The translations under genes were made by a program, and so were the position numbers. Shown one piece after another: positions 40,869 to 50,163 of a stretch of DNA of 64,000 nucleotides. This DNA is from Bacteroides acidifaciens (GTDB lineage Bacteria; Bacteroidota; Bacteroidia; Bacteroidales; Bacteroidaceae): the NCBI RefSeq assembly GCF_903181435.1, contig NZ_CAEUHO010000001.1, positions 2,790,001 to 2,854,000 on the forward strand, read 5' to 3'. Numbering within the stretch: position 1 is the stretch's first letter; each line of letters opens with the position of its first letter. The notes beneath the pieces are model-generated. The model did not search any database, was not told the DNA's origin, and was given only the letters and a program-made list of their open reading frames with translations.

Positions 40869-41627
40869 CTATTTATCACTTTCAAATATACTTTCGGGGT
40901 ATTCCACATTTACCAGGAAAAGAGCATTTCCTGGTGCAGAAGTACCCGCTTTGCCACGGTCTTGCTGTTCAATGACCTTACGGAACCCTTCGATAGAAAG
41001 TTTACCACGCCCCACTTCAAGAAGAGTGCCCACTATAGCACGTACCATATTCCGTAAAAAACGGTCGGCACGGATAGTAAATACCCAGGTAACATCATCT
41101 TCCTGTGTCCATTCGGCATGAGTTATATGACAAATATTTGTTTTTACATCCGTATGCAATTTGCTGAAACTCGTAAAGTCGGTATATTCGAAAAGGGTAC
41201 GTGCAGCCTCATTCATCCGCTCATAATCCAATTGATTGTAAACACGGCAACGGTATTGCCGGTTAAAAGGATATTTCGCCATTGTCACATAATACTTGTA
41301 CGTTCTGGCAGTTGCGTCAAAACGCGCATGTGCATCCGGTCTGACCCGGCAAACCCGATAAACGGAAATATCCGGAGGAAGCAGACGATTCAACTTATCT
41401 GTGACAGAATCCGTATCCAGCAACTCTTCAAATTCAAAATGGGCGACCATCAAAGAAGCATGCACTCCCGCATCTGTCCGCCCAGCCCCTATCACCTCTA
41501 TTTCATGACGCAGGAAAGTGGACAATGCTTTCATCAAACATTCCTGCACACTAATTCCGTTCGGTTGAATCTGCCAACCGTGATAGTTGGTTCCGTCATA
41601 AGCCAAATAAATAAAATACCTTTGCAC
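40869..41627 (-). CDS. truA: tRNA pseudouridine synthase A
   Basis: A 252-residue enzyme forming pseudouridine at positions 38-40 of the tRNA anticodon arm. The catalytic Asp lies in [11 protein letters not shown], and further family blocks are [17 protein letters not shown] and [21 protein letters not shown] use GTG at 41627 as start, preceded by AGAGGA at a good distance. The frame is open to a TTG at 41660, but that codon lies inside the -7 promoter box, so it cannot be used. The EamA gene follows. Confidence 0.92.
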   Translation of the reverse strand: MQRYFIYLAYDGTNYHGWQIQPNGISVQECLMKALSTFLRHEIEVIGAGRTDAGVHASLMVAHFEFEELLDTDSVTDKLNRLLPPDISVYRVCRVRPDAHARFDATARTYKYYVTMAKYPFNRQYRCRVYNQLDYERMNEAARTLFEYTDFTSFSKLHTDVKTNICHITHAEWTQEDDVTWVFTIRADRFLRNMVRAIVGTLLEVGRGKLSIEGFRKVIEQQDRGKAGTSAPGNALFLVNVEYPESIFESDK

Positions 41628-41657
41628 GCTAATTCCTCTTTTTAGGGTTTTCGCGTG

Positions 41658-41665
41658 CAAAAGTA
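41658..41665 (-). promoter_or_regulatory. -7 box for truA operon
   Basis: Minus strand TACTTTTG, an exact TAnnTTTG match 30 bases before the GTG start. It is divergent from the -7 box at 41682-41689. Confidence 0.6.
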
Positions 41666-41681
41666 GTCATTTTATCCCATT

Positions 41682-41689
41682 TATCTTTG
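41682..41689 (+). promoter_or_regulatory. -7 box for nfeD-like/flotillin operon
   Basis: TATCTTTG matches TAnnTTTG, 64 bases before the start of the next gene. The -33 element is not evident. Confidence 0.55.
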
Positions 41690-41753
41690 TATAATCCGCA
41701 CAAACCTGTATATTTGGAGAACAATACATATAATTCACTAACAGTACAAAATT

Positions 41754-42251
41754 ATGAGCAATACTATTTTTCTCATTATTGCCCTTGTCACAACAGGCAT
41801 TTTTGTAATTCAATTTATTCTATCAATCTTTTTCGGAGACATGGATGCAGATATGGACGTAGATGCCGACATCAGTAGCGTAGTTTCTTTTAAAGGGCTC
41901 ACCCATTTTGGTATTGGCTTCGGCTGGTACATGTACTTGGCAGGCAACACGGAAATTCAAAGCTATATCATCGCCATCCTAATAGGGCTCTTCTTTGTTT
42001 TCGCCGTATGGTTTCTGTACAAGAAAGCCTACCAACTGCAACAAGTGAACCGCCCCGAAACGACAAACGAACTTGTCGGACGTGAATGCACCATTTACTT
42101 CAAACAAAACGACAACAAATACACCGTACAGACCAATCGTGACGGGGCTATGCGTGAAATAGACGTAATCTCCGAATCGGGAAAGACGTATCAAACCGGA
42201 GATCGCACTGTTATCACCAGATATCAGGACGGAACATTATATATTCAATAA
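41754..42251 (+). CDS. NfeD-like membrane protein with OB-fold domain
   Basis: A 165-residue protein with two membrane segments (about residues 5-27 and 70-90), a short acidic stretch between them (DMDADMDVDAD), and a soluble C-terminal beta domain (LVGRECTIYF, GDRTVITRYQDGTLYIQ) of the NfeD/YuaF OB-fold type. Such proteins work with flotillins in membrane microdomains. The flotillin gene follows after 22 bases, so the pair matches the known YuaF-YuaG arrangement. Confidence 0.8.
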   Translation: MSNTIFLIIALVTTGIFVIQFILSIFFGDMDADMDVDADISSVVSFKGLTHFGIGFGWYMYLAGNTEIQSYIIAILIGLFFVFAVWFLYKKAYQLQQVNRPETTNELVGRECTIYFKQNDNKYTVQTNRDGAMREIDVISESGKTYQTGDRTVITRYQDGTLYIQ

Positions 42252-42273
42252 CCATTCAAATTTACACAATCTT

Positions 42274-43926
42274 ATGACACAAGAAATGCTAATCATGGCC
42301 GCAATATTAGTGGCGGTCATTCTGCTCACTTTTATCGGTATCCTTTCTCGTTACCGCAAATGTAAGAGTGATGAAGTCCTCGTTGTCTATGGTAAAACAG
42401 GAGGAGATAAAAAGTCGGCAAAGCTATATCATGGTGGCGCGGCTTTTGTATGGCCGATTCTTCAGGGATACGAATTCCTGTCCATGAAACCAATGCAGAT
42501 CGAATGTAAACTGACCGGTGCACTATCCGCTCAAAACATTCGTGTAGATGTGCCGACTACAATCACTGTAGCTATCAGCACCGATCCTGAAGTGATGCAA
42601 AACGCTGCTGAACGTATGCTGGGATTAACGATGGATGACAAACAGAACTTAATTACTGATGTTGTATATGGTCAGATGCGTATGGTGATTGCCGATATGA
42701 CTATTGAAGAATTAAATTCAGACCGAGATAAGTTCCTGGCTAAAGTGAAAGACAACATCGATACCGAACTTCGCAAATTCGGTTTGTATCTGATGAACAT
42801 CAACATCAGTGATATTCGCGACGCTGCCAACTACATTGTCAACTTAGGTAAGGAAGCTGAAAGTAAAGCACTGAACGAAGCACAAGCCAACATCGAAGAA
42901 CAGGAAAAGCTGGGTGCTATCAAAATTGCCAATCAGATAAAGGAGCGTGAAACGAAAGTAGCGGAAACCCGCAAAGACCAGGATATTGCTATTGCAGAAA
43001 CAAAAAAACTACAGGAAATCTCCGTTGCAAATGCAGATAAGGACAGAATCTCACAAGTAGCCATTGCCAATGCAGAAAAAGAATCACAAGTAGCAAAGGC
43101 TGAAGCTGAAAAGAATATCCGTATCGAGCAGGCAAATACAGAAAAAGAAAGCCGCGTTGCCGAACTAAACTCGGATATGGAAATCAAACAGGCGGAAGCT
43201 GCCAAGAAAGCTGCCATCGGACGAAATGACGCACAGAAAGAGGTAGCACTTTCCAATGCAGAACTGGCGGTAACACAAGCCAATGCCGATAAGCAAGCAG
43301 GTGAAGCTGCCGCAAAATCGGAAGCTGCCGTACAAACTGCACGCGAAATTGCGCAAAAGGAAGTGGAAGAAGCTAAGGCACGGAAAGTGGAATCTTCATT
43401 GAAGGCTGAAAAGATTGTTCCTGCGGAAATTGCCAGACAGGAAGCTATCCTTCAGGCAAATGCCATCGCTGAAAAGATTACCCGCGAAGCGGAAGCACGC
43501 GCAAAGGCTACTTTAGCACAAGCCGAAGCGGAAGCAAAAGCTATCCAAATGAAACTGGAAGCAGAAGCGGAAGGTAAGAAACGGTCATTACTTGCTGAAG
43601 CGGAAGGTTTCGAAGCAATGGTAAGAGCAGCCGAATCGAATCCGGCCATCGCTATCCAATATAAGATGGTAGACCAATGGAAGGAAATCGCCGGCGAACA
43701 GGTAAAGGCGTTCGAACACATGAATTTAGGAAATATCACTGTATTCGATGGCGGAAACGGCGGTACAAGTAATTTCCTGAATACATTAGTAAAGACAGTA
43801 GCTCCGAGCCTTGGCGTATTGGACAAATTGCCTATCGGTGAAACTGTAAAAGGTATTATTAATCCGGAAAGCAAAACGGAGGAAAAGCCTACAACAAAAA
43901 CGGAAGAGAAAAAGGATAAGAAATAA
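42274..43926 (+). CDS. Flotillin (SPFH domain) family protein
   Basis: A 550-residue membrane-anchored scaffold protein. An N-terminal hydrophobic segment (residues about 3-25) is followed by an SPFH domain at about 30-200 (GALSAQNIRVDVPTTITVAI). A very long Ala/Glu/Lys coiled coil covers about 200-470. The C-terminal part is flotillin-like (EAEGFEAMVRAAESNPAIAIQYK), ending in a Lys/Glu/Thr-rich tail. It should form oligomers in membrane microdomains with the NfeD-like partner encoded upstream. A terminator follows at 43946. Confidence 0.92.
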   Translation: MTQEMLIMAAILVAVILLTFIGILSRYRKCKSDEVLVVYGKTGGDKKSAKLYHGGAAFVWPILQGYEFLSMKPMQIECKLTGALSAQNIRVDVPTTITVAISTDPEVMQNAAERMLGLTMDDKQNLITDVVYGQMRMVIADMTIEELNSDRDKFLAKVKDNIDTELRKFGLYLMNINISDIRDAANYIVNLGKEAESKALNEAQANIEEQEKLGAIKIANQIKERETKVAETRKDQDIAIAETKKLQEISVANADKDRISQVAIANAEKESQVAKAEAEKNIRIEQANTEKESRVAELNSDMEIKQAEAAKKAAIGRNDAQKEVALSNAELAVTQANADKQAGEAAAKSEAAVQTAREIAQKEVEEAKARKVESSLKAEKIVPAEIARQEAILQANAIAEKITREAEARAKATLAQAEAEAKAIQMKLEAEAEGKKRSLLAEAEGFEAMVRAAESNPAIAIQYKMVDQWKEIAGEQVKAFEHMNLGNITVFDGGNGGTSNFLNTLVKTVAPSLGVLDKLPIGETVKGIINPESKTEEKPTTKTEEKKDKK

Positions 43927-43945
43927 TCCTGCTCCAACAATAATA

Positions 43946-43993
43946 TGCGCTGATGGGAAAAGAATAAATACTTTTCTCATCAGCGCATTTTTT
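43946..43993 (+). terminator. Intrinsic terminator of the flotillin operon
   Basis: Arms tgcgctgatgggaaaag (43946-43962) and cttttctcatcagcgca (43971-43987) pair with one mismatch, followed by TTTTTT. Confidence 0.85.
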
Positions 43994-44068
43994 CCCCTAT
44001 CATCATATTCTTTGTACTACATAAAATTGGCTCATGCATTCACTGATTTGAATTTAAATGCTACATAG

Positions 44069-44660
44069 TGAAAAAAATATCTATCATGCCATCATTCATT
44101 TCTATATTGCACTAATTATCAGAACAATAAGTATGATAGATGTATTTCTAAAAAGGCATCTATCATACTATACCATCAAAAACAAGGTATCTCTCATCAA
44201 TAAAATAGCCGAATAAAGGTTGGACAGGCGTAAGATAGTTTATTTTTGTTGCAATGAATCCGTATAAATCCGACCATCATGGCTTAATAATCCCACTTGA
44301 ATGGCGATAAGTTTATAGCCCACATTTGTGTGACGAACAACCTCCATACGTGGGCTGTATGGTTTACAGATGCGGGCTGTACAGCCTACATATATAGGCT
44401 ATAAAAAGATTACCGTTTCCAATGGATTATTAAACTGCCAAATACAAATTATCATCCTATAAAGTGGATATCCTTGTAGTTTCATATGAGTATTTTTCCC
44501 TGATACTACACAAAAACGGATGCAGTATGGATATGATAGATACCCGTTTTTTGTTACGAAAGTATGATAGATACTTGTTTGGAAAACCATCTATCATACT
44601 TATTTCACTGACAATTAGTTTGATATAAAATTAAATGATAGTATGATAGATATTTTTTCA
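44069..44660. repeat. Intergenic element bounded by inverted repeats, ATGATAGAT family
   Basis: The left end 44069-44087 (TGAAAAAAATATCTATCAT) is inverted at 44643-44660. Inside are two perfect hairpins: agtatgatagatg/catctatcatact (44130-44142 with 44157-44169) and agtatgatagat/atctatcatact (44561-44572 with 44589-44600). A further ATATGATAGATA copy lies at 44531. The word TGATAGAT is shared with the element at 18128-18640. Confidence 0.7.
44220..44248 (+). promoter_or_regulatory. Orphan promoter inside the intergenic element
   Basis: TTG at 44220-44222, 18 bp, then TATTTTTG (44241-44248), a good housekeeping promoter match. Only an 18-codon frame (44254-44310) follows, so a non-coding transcript is possible. 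Confidence 0.4.
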
Positions 44661-44787
44661 TTATGTTGTATTTGAGTTCAAATTGTACAATTATCATTCA
44701 GCTCATTTCTGCGCCGTTTTGAACTTTTTGGGTAAGGTTACCTCGTTATTCTTCTTAATTTCATATGTATATTCCAACGTTTTCATA

Positions 44788-44795
44788 TAACTTTG
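44788..44795 (+). promoter_or_regulatory. -7 box for the DUF5715 gene
   Basis: TAACTTTG matches TAnnTTTG, 17 bases before the ATG at 44813. This argues against the upstream in-frame ATG at 44765. Confidence 0.6.
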
Positions 44796-44812
44796 CGGGC
44801 AAAAAATATAAA

Positions 44813-45490
44813 ATGACTATACATAAGCTTCGTGTATTACCCTTATTTTTGCTGATTACAGGACTTGCAACACTCACTTCCGGTTGCAAAAAGAAAGATA
44901 TGTCGCTAAAACTGAACGAGCCCCGCAATATCCGTGGCGTAATCAGTTACAAACGTTCTTTCCCAGATTTGAATGACGCACATCTAGAAGTAGCCAAAAA
45001 GATTGGTATCCGTCCGCTAGCCGACCGTGACGCTGCGGAAGCTATGAAAGGGAAGCTCACGCATATTACCGATAATAACTTTTATACCGTGGATTCGCTG
45101 ACACATTCCATTCCCTATCTCGTTCCTCGTGCTAGTGCATTGCTCGATACGATTGGTTCCAACTTCCTCGATTCACTGACTGCCAAAGGCCTGAATCCTA
45201 ATCAAGTAATCGTCACTTCGGTGTTACGTACGGAAAATGACGTGAAACGTCTCCGCCGCCGGAACGGAAATGCTTCCGCAAACTCCGCCCATTGCTTCGG
45301 AGCCACTTTCGATGTCAGTTGGAAGCGCTTCAAGAAGGTAGAAGACGAAGACGGGCGTCCCTTGCAGGATGTAAGCCCGGATACTCTGAAACTCGTTCTG
45401 TCTGAGGTTTTAAGGGACTTACGGAAAGCGGAGAAATGCTATATTAAATATGAGCTGAAGCAAGGATGTTTCCATATCACTGCCCGATAA
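44813..45490 (+). CDS. DUF5715 lipoprotein with LAS-type metallopeptidase motif
   Basis: A 225-residue lipoprotein (signal with TSGC) rich in charged residues. It contains SAHCFGATFD with His160 and Asp167, an exact fit to the SxHxxGxAxD zinc signature of M15/VanY-type (LAS) D-Ala-D-Ala peptidases. A late GCFHIT could supply the final His. This suggests a peptidoglycan-trimming carboxypeptidase in the periplasm. The motif is seen; the activity is inferred. The start at 44813 is chosen because the -7 box lies just upstream. Confidence 0.75.
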   Translation: MTIHKLRVLPLFLLITGLATLTSGCKKKDMSLKLNEPRNIRGVISYKRSFPDLNDAHLEVAKKIGIRPLADRDAAEAMKGKLTHITDNNFYTVDSLTHSIPYLVPRASALLDTIGSNFLDSLTAKGLNPNQVIVTSVLRTENDVKRLRRRNGNASANSAHCFGATFDVSWKRFKKVEDEDGRPLQDVSPDTLKLVLSEVLRDLRKAEKCYIKYELKQGCFHITAR

Positions 45491-45557
45491 TCGGAAGATG
45501 AGTATAAAATGCAATAAAATTCATCCCCAAACAATCAGAGAATCCAAAACGTTTCAT

Positions 45558-45565
45558 TAAATTTG
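45558..45565 (+). promoter_or_regulatory. -7 box for phoH
   Basis: TAAATTTG matches TAnnTTTG, 26 bases before the ATG. No clear -33 element. Confidence 0.5.
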
Positions 45566-45591
45566 CAGAAATTTTTCTTTAATACGATTGA

Positions 45592-46608
45592 ATGATAGAG
45601 AAAGCAATTGTTCTTGAGGATGTTGATCCTGTTATTTTTTACGGTGTAAACAACGCCAACATACAGTTAATTAAAGCTTTATATCCGAAGCTGCGTATCG
45701 TTGCCCGTGGCAATGTCATCAAAGTGCTGGGCGACGAGGAAGAAATGTGCGCCTTCGAAGAAAACATCACCAAGATTGAAAAGTACTGCGCCGAATATAA
45801 TTCACTGAAAGAAGAGGTTATCATCGACATTATAAAAGGGAATACCCCGCAAACGGAACAGAGCGGAAACGTAATAGTGTTCAGCGTCACGGGAAAGCCT
45901 ATCATCCCCCGAAGTGAAAACCAGTTGAAACTGGTAGAAGGATTCGCAAAGAACGATATGGTGTTCGCTATCGGTCCCGCAGGTTCAGGAAAGACATATA
46001 CCGCTATCGCCCTTGCCGTACGTGCACTGAAAAACAAGGAAATCAAGAAGATTATCCTCAGCCGCCCAGCCGTAGAAGCCGGAGAAAAACTCGGTTTCCT
46101 GCCCGGAGACATGAAAGACAAAATCGACCCGTACCTGCAACCCTTGTACGATGCCCTTCAAGATATGATACCTGCTGCCAAGTTAAAGGAATACATGGAA
46201 TTGAACATTATACAGATTGCCCCGTTAGCCTTTATGCGCGGACGCACGCTGAATGATGCAGTCGTAATTCTTGACGAAGCGCAGAATACTACCACACAGC
46301 AAATTAAAATGTTCCTCACCCGTATGGGTATGAACACCAAAATGATTGTGACGGGAGATATGACGCAGATTGACCTTCCCGCTTCGCAAACTTCGGGACT
46401 GGTGCAGGCTATCCGAATCCTGAAAGGGGTGAAAGGCATTAGTTTTGTTGAGTTAAACAAGAAAGACATTGTGCGCCATAAGTTGGTGGAACGCATCGTG
46501 GATGCTTATGAGAAATTCGACAAAGAAGCGAAAGCCGAACGGGAGAAACGGAAAAACGAGCAACTAGTTCTTAACGGCGAACGTCCAGTGAAACTGGCAA
46601 AAGAATAA
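45592..46608 (+). CDS. phoH: PhoH family ATPase
   Basis: A 338-residue cytoplasmic P-loop protein of the PhoH/PhoL family. Walker A GPAGSGKT is at residues 128-135 and Walker B in AVVILDEAQN. The N-terminal part resembles a KH-type RNA-binding region, and the C-terminus is a Lys/Glu-rich tail. Family members are linked to RNA metabolism and ribosome maturation. It stands alone ahead of purC (72 bases). Confidence 0.93.
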   Translation: MIEKAIVLEDVDPVIFYGVNNANIQLIKALYPKLRIVARGNVIKVLGDEEEMCAFEENITKIEKYCAEYNSLKEEVIIDIIKGNTPQTEQSGNVIVFSVTGKPIIPRSENQLKLVEGFAKNDMVFAIGPAGSGKTYTAIALAVRALKNKEIKKIILSRPAVEAGEKLGFLPGDMKDKIDPYLQPLYDALQDMIPAAKLKEYMELNIIQIAPLAFMRGRTLNDAVVILDEAQNTTTQQIKMFLTRMGMNTKMIVTGDMTQIDLPASQTSGLVQAIRILKGVKGISFVELNKKDIVRHKLVERIVDAYEKFDKEAKAEREKRKNEQLVLNGERPVKLAKE

Positions 46609-46680
46609 TCGTCTTTAGGTTCGGAATTCCTGTGTCGACTTATGATTTGGAACTTATAATTTGTAATTATAGATAAAACA

Positions 46681-47625
46681 ATGAAAGCATTAACAAAAAC
46701 AGATTTCAACTTTCCGGGACAGAAAAGCGTGTACCACGGAAAAGTGCGCGATGTGTACAACATCAACGGCGAAAAACTCGTCATGGTAGCAACCGACCGT
46801 ATTTCGGCCTTTGACGTGGTACTGCCTGAAGGTATTCCTTACAAAGGACAAATGCTGAACCAGATTGCAGCTAAATTCCTCGATGCCACTACTGACATCT
46901 GTCCGAACTGGAAATTGGCTACTCCGGACCCAATGGTTACTGTCGGTGTATTGTGCGAAGGCTTTCCGGTAGAAATGATTGTACGCGGTTACCTGTGCGG
47001 TAGTGCATGGCGTGCTTACAAAAGCGGTGTACGCGAGATTTGCGGTGTGAAGTTGCCGGACGGAATGCGTGAAAACGAGAAATTCCCCGAACCCATCATA
47101 ACTCCGACTACCAAAGCCGAAATGGGACTGCACGATGAAGACATCTCTAAAGAAGAAATCCTGAAACAAGGTTTGGCTACTCCCGAAGAGTATGAAGTAC
47201 TTGAAAAATATACGCTGGCTCTCTTCAAACGTGGTACTGAAATCGCTGCTGAACGCGGATTGATTCTTGTTGATACCAAATATGAATTCGGCAAGCACAA
47301 CGGTACTATCTACTTGATGGACGAAATCCACACTCCTGACTCCAGCCGTTATTTCTACTCGGAAGGTTATCAGGAACGTTTCGAAAAAGGCGAACCGCAG
47401 AAGCAGCTTTCTAAGGAATTTGTTCGCGAATGGTTGATGGAAAACGGCTTCCAGGGCAAGGACGGCCAGAAAGTACCTGAAATGACCCCGGCTATTGTAC
47501 AGAGCATCAGCGAACGTTACATCGAACTGTTCGAAAATATCACCGGCGAGAAATTTGTGAAAGAAGATACCAGCAACATCGCTGAACGTATCGAAAAGAA
47601 CGTAATGAATTTCTTGACTAAATAA
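46681..47625 (+). CDS. purC: Phosphoribosylaminoimidazole-succinocarboxamide synthase
   Basis: A 314-residue enzyme that joins CAIR and aspartate with ATP in purine synthesis. Visible SAICAR synthetase blocks are [29 protein letters not shown] near the N-terminus (given here as separate segments [10 protein letters not shown] and [10 protein letters not shown]), [16 protein letters not shown], and [13 protein letters not shown] with [11 protein letters not shown]. The longer, roughly 310-residue form is typical of Bacteroidetes and fungi. The ubiE/menG gene starts 2 bases after its stop, indicating an operon. Confidence 0.95.
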   Translation: MKALTKTDFNFPGQKSVYHGKVRDVYNINGEKLVMVATDRISAFDVVLPEGIPYKGQMLNQIAAKFLDATTDICPNWKLATPDPMVTVGVLCEGFPVEMIVRGYLCGSAWRAYKSGVREICGVKLPDGMRENEKFPEPIITPTTKAEMGLHDEDISKEEILKQGLATPEEYEVLEKYTLALFKRGTEIAAERGLILVDTKYEFGKHNGTIYLMDEIHTPDSSRYFYSEGYQERFEKGEPQKQLSKEFVREWLMENGFQGKDGQKVPEMTPAIVQSISERYIELFENITGEKFVKEDTSNIAERIEKNVMNFLTK

Positions 47626-47627
47626 GA

Positions 47628-48365
47628 ATGGACTACCCACAACAACATATCAAGCCTTACGACGAGGAAGGAAAAAAGACCGAGCAGGTAGAGCGCATGT
47701 TCGACAATATCGCGCATGCTTATGACAAACTGAATCATACCTTATCTTTAGGTATCGACCGCAGTTGGCGTCGTAAAGCCATTGCCTGGCTGCGTCCTTT
47801 CCAACCGCAACGTATGATGGACGTGGCTACCGGCACAGGGGATTTTGCTATCCTTGCCTGCCGCAAACTGCAACCTGCCGAGTTAATCGGTACGGACATC
47901 TCGGAAGGTATGATGAATGTGGGACGTGAAAAAGTAAAGAAGGAAGGACTCTCGGACAAAATCTCTTTTGCCCGGGAGGACTGTACTTCACTCTCTTTTG
48001 CCGACAATGACTTTGACGCCATTACCGTAGCATTCGGCATCCGCAACTTCGAAGACCTCGACAAAGGGCTCTCCGAAATGTGCCGGGTACTGAAACCGGG
48101 GGGACATCTCGTGATTCTAGAGCTCACCACCCCCGACCGTTTCCCGATGAAACAATTGTTTTCCGTCTACTCTAAAGTCGTCATCCCATTGCTGGGCAAG
48201 CTTCTCTCCAAAGACAACAGTGCCTACCGCTATCTGCCGGACACCATCAAGGTATTTCCACAAGGGGAAGTCATGAAAGGGGTCATCTCACGAGCCGGAT
48301 TCAGTGAAGTTAATTTCCGGCGGCTGACATTTGGTATCTGTACTCTTTATACCGCGACAAAATAG
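47628..48365 (+). CDS. ubiE: Demethylmenaquinone methyltransferase
   Basis: A 245-residue SAM-dependent methyltransferase making menaquinone from demethylmenaquinone; in Bacteroides this is the MenG role. Motif I is [12 protein letters not shown] at about residues 65-76. Other UbiE signatures are [21 protein letters not shown], and [21 protein letters not shown], each a recognised block of the family. Menaquinone serves fumarate respiration in these anaerobes. The gene follows purC by 2 bases and precedes aroE by 38. Confidence 0.94.
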   Translation: MDYPQQHIKPYDEEGKKTEQVERMFDNIAHAYDKLNHTLSLGIDRSWRRKAIAWLRPFQPQRMMDVATGTGDFAILACRKLQPAELIGTDISEGMMNVGREKVKKEGLSDKISFAREDCTSLSFADNDFDAITVAFGIRNFEDLDKGLSEMCRVLKPGGHLVILELTTPDRFPMKQLFSVYSKVVIPLLGKLLSKDNSAYRYLPDTIKVFPQGEVMKGVISRAGFSEVNFRRLTFGICTLYTATK

Positions 48366-48403
48366 TGAGTTTTTATGATTGATTAATTTAATCCTTTCGT
48401 ATT

Positions 48404-49150
48404 ATGGAAAAATATGGTTTAATCGGCTACCCTTTGAGACATTCATTTTCTATCGGATACTTTAACGAGAAATTTAAATCCGAAGGCATCAATGCGGAAT
48501 ATGTGAATTTTGAGATTCCCCAAATCAACGATTTCATGGAAGTGATTGAAGAGAATCCCAATCTGCGCGGTCTTAACGTCACTATCCCTTACAAGGAGCA
48601 AGTTATTCCTTTTTTGAGCGAGCTAGACCCTGATACTGCAAAAATCGGTGCAGTGAATGTAATCAAAATTATCCGTCAGCCGAAAGGAAAGGTGAAGTTG
48701 ATAGGCTATAATTCTGATATTATCGGATTTACCCAATCCATACAACCATTATTGCAACCCCATCACAAAAAGGCTTTAATTCTGGGTACCGGTGGAGCGT
48801 CCAAGGCTGTTTACCACGGTCTTAAAAATTTGGGAATTGAAAGTGTATTCGTATCGCGCACTCACAGAGCAGACGGCATGCTGACCTACGAGGAACTAAG
48901 CCCTGAAATCATGGCAGAATATACGGTAATTGTAAACTGCACTCCTGTAGGAATGTTTCCCAAGGTCGATTTCTGTCCTAATATCCCTTATGAGTTGGTT
49001 ACTCCAAACCATTTGCTCTACGATTTGTTATATAATCCAAATATCACCCTTTTCATGAAAAAGGGAGAAGCACAGGGTGCCGTTGTAAAAAACGGTCTTG
49101 AAATGTTGCTTCTTCAGGCATTTGCCGCCTGGGAAATCTGGCACAAATAA
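48404..49150 (+). CDS. aroE: Shikimate dehydrogenase
   Basis: A 248-residue NADPH-dependent enzyme reducing 3-dehydroshikimate in aromatic amino acid synthesis. The substrate site is PLRHSFS at residues 8-14, and the catalytic Lys lies in NVTIPYKEQV. The nucleotide loop is GTGGASKAVYHGL at about residues 128-140. NCTPVGMFP and the C-terminal QAFAAWEIW are also conserved. It is a short form, normal for Bacteroides. It lies within the purC-ubiE-aroE run. Confidence 0.94.
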   Translation: MEKYGLIGYPLRHSFSIGYFNEKFKSEGINAEYVNFEIPQINDFMEVIEENPNLRGLNVTIPYKEQVIPFLSELDPDTAKIGAVNVIKIIRQPKGKVKLIGYNSDIIGFTQSIQPLLQPHHKKALILGTGGASKAVYHGLKNLGIESVFVSRTHRADGMLTYEELSPEIMAEYTVIVNCTPVGMFPKVDFCPNIPYELVTPNHLLYDLLYNPNITLFMKKGEAQGAVVKNGLEMLLLQAFAAWEIWHK

Positions 49151-49205
49151 ATTCTCTCCTACCCCTTTTTCAAGACGAGAGAGTAAAAAAGGTTAAAGGT
49201 ATCAT

Positions 49206-50156
49206 ATGAAGAGGAAAGTAGTCTATAGCATTATTATCATTATGCTGATAATGACCGGTTGCACTATCGGAGGAAGTTTCTATATGTTAAACTTCTCGCT
49301 GACGCCAGATGCGAAAATATTGTCTAAAGATGCTGACTCTTATCCTTTTATGTACAAGAACTATCCATTTCTGCGTTCGTGGGTGGATAGTTTGCGACAA
49401 GTTGATGCGCTGAAAGATACCTTCATCATCAATCCGCATGGTATACAACTTCATGCTTACTATGTCGCTGCTCCCGAACCGACCAACAAAACAGCAGTTA
49501 TTGTTCACGGATACACGGACAATGCCATTCGTATGTTTATGATTGGCTACTTGTACAACCGTGATTTAGGCTTTAATATTTTGCTTCCTGAGCTTCAGCA
49601 CCAAGGAGAAAGTGAAGGTCGTGCCATTCAGATGGGTTGGAAAGACCGCTTGGATGTGTTGCAGTGGATGAATATTGCCAATGAAATTTTCGGAGACAGT
49701 ACGCAAATGGTAGTGCATGGCATTTCGATGGGCGGTGCAACTACGATGATGGTATCCGGTGAGCAACAGCAACCTTTTGTAAAATGCTTCGTGGAAGATT
49801 GCGGTTATACCAGTGTATGGGATGAATTTTCCCACGAATTGAAGTCATCTTTCGGACTTCCGCCTTTCCCGCTAATGTACACCACAAGCTGGCTATGCGA
49901 AAAGAAATACGGTTGGAAGTTCAAAGAGGCTTCTTCACTGAAACAGGTGGCGAAGTGCGAACTGCCAATGATGTTTATTCACGGAGACAAGGATACATAC
50001 GTCCCGACATGGATGGTATATCCGCTTTATGAAGCGAAACCGGAGCCAAAGGAACTTTGGATTGTGCCGGGTGCCGCCCATGCCGTTTCATACCAAGAGA
50101 ACAAGCAGGAATACACCGATAAAATCCGTGAATTCGTCGGGCGATACATTCATTAA
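49206..50156 (+). CDS. Alpha/beta hydrolase, probable lipoprotein
   Basis: A 316-residue hydrolase with an N-terminal hydrophobic segment and lipobox-like LIMTGC (Cys19). The oxyanion region is AVIVHGYTDNA. The nucleophile elbow GISMGG has Ser174. Asp is likely in MFIHGDKDTYVP and the catalytic His in PGAAHAVSY, which completes the triad. Such proteins act on esters or peptides in the periplasm; the substrate is unknown. The TPM-domain gene starts 7 bases after its stop. Confidence 0.87.
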   Translation: MKRKVVYSIIIIMLIMTGCTIGGSFYMLNFSLTPDAKILSKDADSYPFMYKNYPFLRSWVDSLRQVDALKDTFIINPHGIQLHAYYVAAPEPTNKTAVIVHGYTDNAIRMFMIGYLYNRDLGFNILLPELQHQGESEGRAIQMGWKDRLDVLQWMNIANEIFGDSTQMVVHGISMGGATTMMVSGEQQQPFVKCFVEDCGYTSVWDEFSHELKSSFGLPPFPLMYTTSWLCEKKYGWKFKEASSLKQVAKCELPMMFIHGDKDTYVPTWMVYPLYEAKPEPKELWIVPGAAHAVSYQENKQEYTDKIREFVGRYIH

Positions 50157-50163
50157 AACTGTT

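Larger units (their letters stand above)
43927..44812. other. Long repeat-rich intergenic region
   Basis: No convincing protein gene in about 890 bases. It holds the flotillin terminator, a terminal-inverted-repeat element (44069-44660) with GTATGATAGAT hairpins, a block of GGGCTGTA/TAGCC palindromes around 44315-44402, an internal promoter-like sequence (44220-44248), and the -7 box of the following gene. Confidence 0.75.

Noticed and set aside
41628..41660. Longer truA start at TTG 41660
   Set aside because: That codon overlaps the likely -7 promoter box, so it would not be in the transcript.
46690..47640. 316-codon open frame on the minus strand
   Set aside because: It is antisense to purC and lacks any protein family signature.
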